Below, one piece after another: positions 19,709 to 28,476 of a stretch of DNA of 64,000 nucleotides. The translations under genes and the position numbers were made by a program. Every line of letters starts with the position of its first letter. Position 1 is the stretch's first letter. The notes beneath the pieces were generated by a model that was not told the origin of the DNA, ran no database searches, and saw only the letters and a list, made by a program, of their open reading frames with translations. This DNA is from Apoderus coryli (lineage: Eukaryota; Arthropoda; Insecta; Coleoptera; Attelabidae), in NCBI GenBank assembly GCA_911728435.2, contig OU452213.1:10907834-10971833 (forward strand), given 5' to 3'.

Positions 19709-22700
19709 TTAATATATTATGTAAAAGCTGATGAAAATAGATTGTGGTGTTTTTGGTGTTTTATAACCCGTAACAATGTAATATTCATCACATAGTCGCA
19801 TAACTATAAGTTCAATGCTATAATTAAGACCAAACTCAACATTTCGAGAAATCAATTTAATATCCGATTTGAAATTTGATTTCCTGTAAATACACATTCC
19901 GCGAGTATTATTTGCTGGATTAGTTTTAATCAATATATCGAAATTTGGAATATCTACCTGTTCTTCAGATTTAGTTAGTGTTTCAGAAAAAATTAATATG
20001 TCGCTATCTGTGTACCAAGTATCACTCAAAATATATTTTAATTTAGTTTTTAAAGAATTCAAATTGTGATACACTAAAGTTACTCTTGAGTTGGAATAAT
20101 CAGGTATGTTGTAACAAAACTGTATTACACGATTTTCTTTTAAATAATTCATTTCATTGACTGCATAATTTTGCGTTTTAGAATTCCTAACATTGGAAAA
20201 ACTACCTAAAATATATAAACCAGATAAGTTAGTTACCCTACTTAGCGCAACATACAATAAAGAACGAGTAAATCTTTTGCATTTTCGAAAGTCTATGCAT
20301 ATTTCTGTGTAAGTTTGACCTTGACTTTTGTGTATTGTTAAAGCTTCAGCTGGTGTTAATGGAAATTGCTCTCTCCGTGTCTCACATTGCAATTTCCTTG
20401 TTATATTTAATGTGACTGTTAATTTTGAAATAGGTGTTAATTCTGAATCAACAGCATTAGCTCGAGCTGTCGCAGCACAATCTAGTCTTGATCTATTTCC
20501 AATGTTTTTGTTCCCAAAATCTAACCATAAACGTTTTATGTCTGATTTATTTGACTTAAATTCAATGAATTTTAAAGTCCCAACTGCACCATTTACAAGC
20601 CCATCTCCGACATCGATATTGCTCGTGATCATGTATTTGATTCCTATTTTGACTGTTAGTAAGTATGGTAGACCATTGGTATCAGATTTCTTTTTATATT
20701 TCAATGAATTTATTACAGATTCACGCGTCTCATTTGAAACTTTACCAAGAATGTAATCATTGGCTATAGATTCGTACAAAGTACCCGGGTATTCTGTGAT
20801 TTTATAATTATTATACGAATCTACATTAAGATTATCCGTAAACAAACGTATAGCCCTATCAGGTACATCATTTTCACTCACTTGTCTTTGCTGAAACAAT
20901 TTAATATCTTGATCTGTTAATTTGTTTATTGCTAAATTATTTAAAGCCATTGCGAATTGTAAGTCCCCTTGCTGTCTCATGATTTGCTTTAATTCGTATA
21001 CCGAAAATAACTCCCATAAAGGATTACGATCAATAATGTCTATTAGTTGGTGTTTTTTTGGAACCTTGTAAACTGGTGTATCTAAGACAGGTGGTAACTG
21101 GTTAAAGTCTCCAACAACTAGAACTGATATTCCTCCAAAAGCGGTATTTACGCCGAAAATTTGTCTAAGACGACAATCTACACGATGCATCAATGTAGAG
21201 CCTACCATAGATATCTCATCAATTATTAAGAGTCTAATATCAAAAAGCTTTTGCCGAATAGTATTAGCTATATCTGAACTTAATTCAGGCATATCTCCAC
21301 CAAATTCTGTAACGGGTAACGAGAATGCAGTATGTAAAGTCATCCCACTTACATTGAACGCTGCTTTACCTGAAGGCGCACAAATTAAAACAAACATTTT
21401 GTCATCATTGCCTCCAGGCACATTTGATAAATATTTTGTCACTAACTGAAAAACTGCACCAATAACTTTACTTTTTCCCACCCCAGCAGATCCACTTAAA
21501 AAAATATGAAATGGACTCTTGTTAGTTTTAAACCAGTGCAAAATGTGCATAACAATTTGTTTTTGTTCAGTATTGAGTAACTGCATTAGAATACCAATTT
21601 CTTCTTCTGATATCCTTTGAGGAGTTGTATAAGAAATATGTTTTGTGTTTTCGGTCTTCTTATTGGGCATGGTAGTTGCAATATCGACTTGCATGCCAGA
21701 TAAAACGGGAGAAATATCACGGATTTGTTGAGTCATATCCTGTTCAGATTCGACATCACAAAGAACCTGTTCAAAAATGTCGTCTTCGATGACACAGTAT
21801 TTTTTTCGGTTGTTCTCTATAATTTCCTTATTTCTTACATATTGTGCCAATTTGTTAATATTTTCGAGTTCTGCGAATTCATTTCGCCAAGGTAAAAATA
21901 ACATTAATTGTTCCCGAAAATAATTTTCCTGATCGTCATCTAATTTATACCTCACATATCTGATGATAGCAGTCTTCTTTCGCACATTTAAAGTGTCCGG
22001 ATCTAAATCTAAATTTTCTGTATTGGATGGACCTCTTTGTCTTGTATGGTTTGCAATAAAATCAGCTAAACACATATTTTCTAAGCTTAAAGATCGTTTC
22101 ATATATTTATTTATATCATTTTCTAAAAAAATACTCGTTGAATTTGTATCCAATTTATTAAGTTCGTTTCTTGATTTCATTATTTTTATACGAGTTTCTG
22201 TTGGAGATGTGTTTATAAAAATGACTTTTCGACTACTGCATGATAAAGGTAGTGACAGTACATGATATGCAGCTTCCTGTGCTGACATTAAGTTGCTGTT
22301 TAAAAAAGTATTAGTAACATTTTTTAGTTGTTCCTTTAATGTTGTGTTTCCGTTTTTAGAATCTTTTACGGCATCTCGCAGAAGCTTAGATAATCCACTG
22401 TCTACTTTACTGATGTAATTAATTATATAATTTGCTAAACCATATTCTTCTAAAATATATTGAAAATCAATATTAGATTCAAATAGATTCAAAATAATTT
22501 TGTTGTAGCTGTTTATAGAGACTTCTTTGCTACTTCTTTTTAAAAATACTTGCGGTCTTTTTAAACTACTTCTCAGAGCCAAGATATAATCATTCTCGTT
22601 CATATTAAGTTTTTGTAAGACATTATTGAATGAAATCTCCTCAGAAGTTTTGATAAATTTAGTCATTAATTCTTTAATTTTTTGAAAGTTCGAATCGTGC

Positions 22701-25678
22701 TGTTTTATGTCACTAGTGTCTGTTGAAAATGGCGCTAAAATCATTGTACGTGGCATCATGGGCAAAGGAAAATTAAACCTGCAATGTCTTTTACCTTTCT
22801 TTTTGTAGCATGTGTGACTATGTCTATGAGTCATATATGGCATATACGGATTGTTTGAATCATATTCACAAGTTATAAATTCGTCAATTAAAGAAATACA
22901 TTCCTTATTGCTATCAATACTATGGCTATGAAATAAAGGAGCACCTGACACCCAGAGAAATATATGAGCATGTGGAGAACCTCTTAGTTGAAACTCAACC
23001 CTTATATAATAATCATCTAAGGTACGTGACCTAAAAATACCGTTAGGTTTCCTTAAAAATTTTATTAAATTTTGCATTTTCCGATCAAAATAGCGTGCAC
23101 AAGTTATGGGGTCATTCTTGATTAATTCAGTTTTAATATCATAACTCAACTCATATGCAGCTTTAATTGATATTATTTTATTATATTTGAGTTTATATAA
23201 AAATTTTATTAATTCAGGCCATTGCAATTCTGCAGCTGACAGTGTTAAAAAAAATGTTGGTTTGCCCAATTGTCTAATCATAGCCATTAAGTCCTTTTTC
23301 TTTTTCTCCCAATAAGATGGAGAAGATCTTATTTGCCCTAACATTTTAAAAGCATTATCACTTTTAATAAGATTGTCTAAAAAGTCCTTTTTTAATACTT
23401 GATAAGCAGTCAGATTACTTTGTTTTTGTTTTCTTAAACACACGTTTATATTAGAAAAACAACTTAATTCCAATTTACGTTTTGCCATATATAACACACG
23501 GTTGGGAACGCAGGCTCTACGATCCCATCGACGAGCTTGAGAAAGGAATTTCTGGTGAATACTTAGTTTTGGTGTTGTGTCATTGAACTTGTGGCCCGCA
23601 TAAATTTTAGGGAAAGAAAGTTCATCAAGATCCTCAATCTCGGTGTAATTCATAGGTTTTTTATATTGACCTGGAGCCAGAATTTGAATTTGATCCCGCA
23701 CTAATTCGGAATTTCTGTCTATTACCATTACTTCTTCATCAACTTCTTCCTCATGTACATCTGCCTGATCAAGCACTAAATCAGGTTCTTTACTAAAATC
23801 TTGGTCTAAACACATATTGCCGTCAACGATGAAATCAATTTCATACGCTACATCTAGTCCATCGTAACGATCAAAAAAGTTTTTGTCAATTTCAATTTTA
23901 TATTGTTTATATAAAGGTGTCGTTAATAAATATTTAAGAGCTTTACATATTAAGACAGGTCGTATTGTTTCAAACATATAAAAAGATTTATGGGTTATAT
24001 GTCTTTTAAGCATTAACTGTATAGTACTCATATCATTGAAATTCCTTGGTAATACTTGAAGAAACTCATTGGTTTCAACAGGAATATTAATAATACTTCC
24101 TTTCATGCCAAGTTGTGGATTTATTGCGTATGATTTTAGAGGTCTTATTTGCATGAAAGGTATGTATGGCGAAACGACGCGTTCCTCTAATGGAGAAAGA
24201 TTGTTTAAACAGTCAGGAATATGAACAAATTTTAAATTATTACTTGTCGCCAAAATCGGTACCTTTCGCTTTAAAGCATATGTTTTGCACGTCTTACAAA
24301 TATAAGTCGTGGATTCGTAGTTATTAATTTTTAAATATAAATTTAAACTAATATTTTCAAGCAAACCGACATTGGATACTACCGAATGTTCGAAAAATAT
24401 ACCTTCACAACAACAACAAATTTTATCACATAAATCATTACGTGAATTTATAAATTCACGTTGGTATATTGAAAAATTTGTAGTTAAAACCTGTAACTCT
24501 GTTAAATAATTTTCCCTATATTTAAAAAAATCAATATTCCTTTTATCAGTTTTAGCTTGTAAATCGCTTTTTTGTTCTTTTAGTTTATATTCTTGGGTAG
24601 ACCTTTTGTCTCTTTTAGTACCCTTGTCCTTTTGTCTCTCTATTTCTCTGAATTTTTCATCCAGTCTTTTATCTCGTTTGGTTTCCTTATCTTTTTGCCT
24701 TTCTATTTCTTTAAATTCCTTATCTATTCTTTTATCTCGTTTTGCATCTTTATTTTTTTGCTTTTCTATTTCTCTAAATTCAATATCTACCCTTTTAACT
24801 TGTTTCAATTCTTTATCCTTTTGCCTCTCTATTTCTCTAAATTCAGCCTCTCCTCTTTTATCTTGTTTTGTTTTCTTGTCCTTTCCTCTTTCTATTTCTC
24901 TAAATTGTTCATCAATTCTTTTATCTCGTTTTGCATCTTTATTTTTTTGCTTTTCTATTTCTCTAAATTCAATATCTACCCTTTTAACTTGTTTCAATTC
25001 TTTATCTTTTTGCCTCTCTATTTCTCTAAATTCAGCCTCTCCTCTTTTATCTTGTTTTGTTTTCTTGTCCTTTCCTCTTTCTAGTTCTCTAAATTGTTCA
25101 TCAATTCTTTTATCTCGTATTGCATCTTTATTTTTTTGCTTTTCTATTTCTCTAAATTCAATATCTACCCTTTTAACTTGTTTCAATTCTTTATCCTTTT
25201 GCCTCTCTATTTCTCTAAATTCAGCCTCTCCTCTTTTATCTTGTTTTGTTTTCTTGTCCTTTCCTCTTTCTATTTCTCTAAATTGTTCATCAATTCTTTT
25301 ATCTCGTTTTGCATCTTTATTTTTTTGCTTTTCTATTTCTCTAAATTCAATATCTACCCTTTTAACTTGTTTCAATTCTTTATCTTTTTGCCTTTCTATT
25401 TCTCTAAATTTTTCATCAATTCTTTTATCTCGTTTTATTTCTTTATCTTTTTGTTTCTCTATTTCCCTAAATTCCTCATTGAACCTTTTCAGTCTTTTCG
25501 TTTCTACATCCTGTTGTTTTTCCAAGTTACGGTATTCCTCTTCATGTCTTTTTTTCTTTTTTGATTCAACATCTTTTATTTTTTCGATTTCTCTAAACTC
25601 ATTATTTTGCCTTTTTGTTTCAATATAGTTTTTCTTTCGCTGATTTTCGAGCTTTTTTGATTTTCGTTTCACTCGCAT
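19709..25678 (-). CDS. Helentron Rep/helicase protein with N-terminal coiled-coil repeats
   Basis: 1989 residues. Residues ~1-375 are K/E/R/D-rich 21-residue repeats. Residues ~410-640 hold Cys pairs (ICCCC; CKTC) and a DUF6570-like region (VPILATSNNLKF). Residues ~700-960 are Helitron-like N and Rep: the HUH motif is RGSPHAHIFLW, with His903 and His905. The two-tyrosine motif ANYIINYISK has Tyr1084 and Tyr1088, the residues that cut and join DNA in rolling-circle transposition. The helicase has Walker A GSAGVGKS at 1396-1403, Walker B LLIIDEIS with Asp1487/Glu1488, VVGDFNQLPPV near 1525, HKSQGQT near 1783 and ALSRVTNLSGLYILG near 1817, typical of Pif1. From ~1862 an AP-type endonuclease starts (YHNLNSLKTKL, DILIFSETLT) but is cut off by a frameshift at the end. 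Its continuation, with KLVVIGDFNINL, lies in the next frame at about 19710-19560. The start is the first ATG of the frame. Confidence 0.9.
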   Translation of the reverse strand: MRVKRKSKKLENQRKKNYIETKRQNNEFREIEKIKDVESKKKKRHEEEYRNLEKQQDVETKRLKRFNEEFREIEKQKDKEIKRDKRIDEKFREIERQKDKELKQVKRVDIEFREIEKQKNKDAKRDKRIDEQFREIERGKDKKTKQDKRGEAEFREIERQKDKELKQVKRVDIEFREIEKQKNKDAIRDKRIDEQFRELERGKDKKTKQDKRGEAEFREIERQKDKELKQVKRVDIEFREIEKQKNKDAKRDKRIDEQFREIERGKDKKTKQDKRGEAEFREIERQKDKELKQVKRVDIEFREIEKQKNKDAKRDKRIDKEFKEIERQKDKETKRDKRLDEKFREIERQKDKGTKRDKRSTQEYKLKEQKSDLQAKTDKRNIDFFKYRENYLTELQVLTTNFSIYQREFINSRNDLCDKICCCCEGIFFEHSVVSNVGLLENISLNLYLKINNYESTTYICKTCKTYALKRKVPILATSNNLKFVHIPDCLNNLSPLEERVVSPYIPFMQIRPLKSYAINPQLGMKGSIINIPVETNEFLQVLPRNFNDMSTIQLMLKRHITHKSFYMFETIRPVLICKALKYLLTTPLYKQYKIEIDKNFFDRYDGLDVAYEIDFIVDGNMCLDQDFSKEPDLVLDQADVHEEEVDEEVMVIDRNSELVRDQIQILAPGQYKKPMNYTEIEDLDELSFPKIYAGHKFNDTTPKLSIHQKFLSQARRWDRRACVPNRVLYMAKRKLELSCFSNINVCLRKQKQSNLTAYQVLKKDFLDNLIKSDNAFKMLGQIRSSPSYWEKKKKDLMAMIRQLGKPTFFLTLSAAELQWPELIKFLYKLKYNKIISIKAAYELSYDIKTELIKNDPITCARYFDRKMQNLIKFLRKPNGIFRSRTLDDYYIRVEFQLRGSPHAHIFLWVSGAPLFHSHSIDSNKECISLIDEFITCEYDSNNPYMPYMTHRHSHTCYKKKGKRHCRFNFPLPMMPRTMILAPFSTDTSDIKQHDSNFQKIKELMTKFIKTSEEISFNNVLQKLNMNENDYILALRSSLKRPQVFLKRSSKEVSINSYNKIILNLFESNIDFQYILEEYGLANYIINYISKVDSGLSKLLRDAVKDSKNGNTTLKEQLKNVTNTFLNSNLMSAQEAAYHVLSLPLSCSSRKVIFINTSPTETRIKIMKSRNELNKLDTNSTSIFLENDINKYMKRSLSLENMCLADFIANHTRQRGPSNTENLDLDPDTLNVRKKTAIIRYVRYKLDDDQENYFREQLMLFLPWRNEFAELENINKLAQYVRNKEIIENNRKKYCVIEDDIFEQVLCDVESEQDMTQQIRDISPVLSGMQVDIATTMPNKKTENTKHISYTTPQRISEEEIGILMQLLNTEQKQIVMHILHWFKTNKSPFHIFLSGSAGVGKSKVIGAVFQLVTKYLSNVPGGNDDKMFVLICAPSGKAAFNVSGMTLHTAFSLPVTEFGGDMPELSSDIANTIRQKLFDIRLLIIDEISMVGSTLMHRVDCRLRQIFGVNTAFGGISVLVVGDFNQLPPVLDTPVYKVPKKHQLIDIIDRNPLWELFSVYELKQIMRQQGDLQFAMALNNLAINKLTDQDIKLFQQRQVSENDVPDRAIRLFTDNLNVDSYNNYKITEYPGTLYESIANDYILGKVSNETRESVINSLKYKKKSDTNGLPYLLTVKIGIKYMITSNIDVGDGLVNGAVGTLKFIEFKSNKSDIKRLWLDFGNKNIGNRSRLDCAATARANAVDSELTPISKLTVTLNITRKLQCETRREQFPLTPAEALTIHKSQGQTYTEICIDFRKCKRFTRSLLYVALSRVTNLSGLYILGSFSNVRNSKTQNYAVNEMNYLKENRVIQFCYNIPDYSNSRVTLVYHNLNSLKTKLKYILSDTWYTDSDILIFSETLTKSEEQVDIPNFDILIKTNPANNTRGMCIYRKSNFKSDIKLISRNVEFGLNYSIELIVMRLCDEYYIVTGYKTPKTPQSIFISFYIIY
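24560..25600 (-). repeat. In-frame 63-bp repeats (189-bp higher order) in the Helentron coiled coil
   Basis: The protein repeats a 21-residue unit beginning REIE(R/K)(Q/G)K(D/N)K about 15 times. In the middle, three unit types alternate (ending RIDEQF, RGEAEF, RVDIEF) to give a 63-residue, 189-bp period; for example, TAAATTGTTCATCAATTC recurs at about 24901, 25090 and 25279. Units of three heptads suggest a long charged helix or coiled coil. Near-identical DNA copies imply recent expansion. Confidence 0.88.
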
Positions 25679-26575
25679 AGTAGAATATAAAATTTAAACA
25701 AAAAATATGCACCCTTTTTCCTTAATTATAGGAATGAATTATATTAAATTTTGATGTGTATGCTCGTGGTTCAGTATATGCTCGTGGTTCAAAGTTTACA
25801 AAAAAAAAATATATATATATTTCATCAATTCTATTCTAATAAACGAAGCACGAAAATCCGAATGTCAAATTTGACCAATGCGAATGCACTAATAAAAGCT
25901 AATGGAAGTATACGATTGTATATCGAATGAAGTGAATTGAAGACAACAAAAACCTTCAGGTTATACAGTGTTCATTTAACACTTTAACAATATCGTCTTC
26001 TTTAAAAGGTACAGTATGGTATGTAGGTAAAGTTAAAGTATTGTCTTTATAAAGACAATGGTTTAATTATACATGCGACATAAAATGACACGTACCTGTT
26101 AAAGCATGGATTTAATTGCAGTGAAGAAACTGGATGGATGTTCTCATGCAATAGGTAGGTACTAGATGCACAAAAATTTTGCCAGGATAAGTATAATCTA
26201 CAATTCTAGAATAGAAATTCGTATTATAGCCATAATATTATTAACTATTATTATTAATCATATATGAACTTACACAAAAAATAGATATTATTAGACAAAA
26301 TCTCAATATTATATTATTTTAAATTTTTTGTAATCTAAGTTTTAAATTTTGAATGTTTCACATATAATATTCTACAAAACCGCCAAACCTATTGACAATT
26401 TATTTAATGTCAATGGGCGCCTTGAAAACATTAACATATTAATATAATGGACCAAGTAAAAAGTACATGAATTGATTCACGAGTGAGATAGCACAAAATA
26501 GGATATTTTGTATATGATAGAAGAGGACAGAGATAATGTGGGCAAAAAAGCGCGTTTTAGGTTTCGACAACCAAA
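25679..26575. other. Helentron 5' flank; no gene seen
   Basis: AT-rich. It contains a 20-bp perfect palindrome at 26040-26059 and otherwise nothing I can support. The 5' terminus of the Helentron should lie in this interval. Confidence 0.4.
26040..26059. repeat. Perfect 20-bp palindrome ATTGTCTTTATAAAGACAAT
   Basis: Self-complementary over all 20 bases. Its half TTATAAAGACAATG recurs near 42580 and 44250, so it may be the centre or end of a dispersed repeat. No TSD or longer arms are visible. Confidence 0.85.
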
Positions 26576-26582
26576 TAATCAG

Positions 26583-26640
26583 CTCAGTGGTAAGAACACG
26601 CGCTTACGCTTTGCATGCCGAAAATCTTGCTCTTCTAAAT
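26583..26640 (+). tRNA. tRNA-Ala-like relic (SINE or pseudogene)
   Basis: Contains an A-box-like AGCTCAGTGGTAAGAACA and GCTTTGCATGCCG, similar to the D arm and anticodon arm of tRNA-Ala, but no believable T arm or acceptor stem. A T-run follows. It is not a functional tRNA gene. Confidence 0.35.
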
Positions 26641-27347
26641 TTTTTAATTCTAATTAATAAAATATTAAGTTGATTTATTTTTGACGAAAACACGCGAAGC
26701 CTCGAATTTCTGCTCTGGCTAAACGCTTGTTACGCGTTCAGACGGTCAATTCTTGATAACCGGGAGTAGAATGATCCAGCTAAGCTAGGCACAGCCTACT
26801 AAATTAGCACAGCATTACCGCCATTTTCTCGGTTGATCGACACAACAATTTTCAAGAATAGACCTCCTGGACAATGATGTAGCCGCTTTTCTGCTCATTT
26901 TGAGTATTGTTTTTTTTTTATATAAAAAAATAAAAGTGAGGTGAATTTTAGGTGATCCTGTCATATCAGTCCATCTGATATGAGTTTGTAGAAGGATAAC
27001 GTCTAATATCAGAAAATATTTTGAGAATAATAGGGAGGTTTTGAAATTCTTAATTATTTTCACGTAATTAGCGTGCACGTTAATACTAAGTATGCGCACA
27101 ATGATACACGTGAATGACGCAATAACGTCAAAAAAGCGAATTTTGAGTATCGTTGCATACTTTGACTAGTTCCTATTAAAAGGTTTTATAAGTTACCATT
27201 AGAATTTGCTGTTTAACATTTCTGCATGGGGAGAGCAAATTTGTGAGCTTCGGACATGGGCTTAAGGCTATGCATACTACGTCAGTAAGGGAGTTCATAA
27301 TATATTATGAGGTATGAGATATGATTAATTCGCATAATGCGTTTGAT

Positions 27348-27415
27348 ACGGCTGTAGCTTAGTGGTAGAGTGTCTGCTTTGCGTGCGGAAGGTCCTGAAT
27401 CCGTTCACCATCTTG
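27348..27415 (+). tRNA. tRNA-Ala(TGC)-like relic (SINE head or pseudogene)
   Basis: TAGCTTAGTGGTAGAGTG gives a good D arm/A box. TCTGC-TTTGCGT-GCGGA gives a 5-bp anticodon stem (one G-T pair) and a 7-base loop reading TGC. A degraded B-box (GAATCCGTTCACC) follows at the right place, then a T-run like a pol III terminator. The acceptor ends do not pair, so it is a pseudogene or a tRNA-derived SINE head. Confidence 0.5.
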
Positions 27416-27419
27416 CAAT

Positions 27420-28470
27420 TTTTTACTTTTTTCTATTTTTGAGTAAAGTAGTTACGTAGTTGGTTAGTTTAGGAAGTTATTATTACTATTATTTTCAAAG
27501 ATGTAATTATTATATATTTGATATTATTTTATTTCTCTTTCTATTGTGCACAATAATGCGCATGTCTGAAGCTCGTTAATTTGGTCTCACCCAAGGTGCA
27601 TTAACTATATAGGTTACTGCATTGAGCTGTTTTCGGGTGAGGGGTTCGCGTGGGTGTCGTGACGTCAGCGGCGACCGGAGTTCTGTCGTTTATTGTTTTT
27701 GAGGTGGGCGTTTTCGTTGCGATAATGTTGTGAGCTGTTACTCAAAGAATTTTATACTTCCTCGAATAAGAGTTTAGATATTTTGGTGTTTTTGTGAATA
27801 TTATTATTATATTATGATTTGTTTAAAGTTGTGTGAGCATTTTTTTAACAAACTCGTTTTGACCTTATTACCTATATTATGTATCATCTTTTTATAAAGT
27901 CCAATATCATACTACTTAGTACAAACTACTACGTTTTTTTACAAAGGACAATGCATAATACTAGGTACAAAAATGCTACAGGACATATTTTTACGGAGAT
28001 ATAAAACGAAAACACCCTTGTGACACTAGGATATGTAATGCAAAATTTTAATAAAATATCTAACTATTTTTAATATAATAACTTTTTACAATATTATTTT
28101 TTAAGGCATCAAAAATACAATATATTTTTTCGATGAGAACGTTTGGAAATGTATTCAGCAAAACAAAAAATTGACAAAGTTTGTAACTTCCTAAACATAA
28201 ATTTAAAATTATGGTAATAACTTAGAACTTGAATATATTGCATTTTTATAACACTAATGTTTTAACTTTGGAAATAGAAATTGTTAATTTACAATATTTA
28301 ACTAAAAGCACACAGAAAAGAGATCCATAAGGCCCATAGATAAATGTTTATAACTGTAAATAATGCCGTTATAAAGCAAGCGGGTCGCCGATGACGTAGA
28401 TTGCTTGTGGTAGGTCAAGATCAATCAACTTATTTAGTTAATGCGCCTTGGGTCTCACCTACAAGTCTGT
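27420..28470. other. No recognisable feature
   Basis: AT-rich sequence without open frames. A short GC-richer patch (about 27630-27700, with GTGACGTCAGCGG) stands out but has no assignable role. Confidence 0.4.
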
Positions 28471-28476
28471 TTCATT

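Larger units (their letters stand above)
18447..25678 (-). mobile_element. Helentron-type Helitron coding region (Rep-helicase-endonuclease-USP)
   Basis: A minus-strand rolling-circle transposon coding for about 2,400 residues in two overlapping frames (25678-19709 and 19550-18447). They are really one polyprotein interrupted by a single-base frame change near 19735. Domains in order: repeat coiled coil, Cys-rich region, Helitron-like N region, HUH Rep, Pif1-like helicase, AP/EEP endonuclease and ubiquitin-specific protease. An endonuclease after the helicase is the Helentron arrangement. Terminal ends were not located, so the full element is larger than given here. Confidence 0.85.

Noticed and set aside
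24593..25628. Long plus-strand open frames rich in Ser/Leu/Phe opposite the Helentron coiled coil
   Set aside because: They are shadow frames produced by the 63-bp repeats. Their composition is low-complexity and shows no domain, while the minus strand gives a coherent protein.
26815..27099. 94-residue minus-strand frame
   Set aside because: No recognisable motif, AT-driven composition and no neighbouring coding signal.
27348..27415. Functional tRNA-Ala gene
   Set aside because: The anticodon arm is good, but the acceptor strands do not pair and the T arm is degraded.
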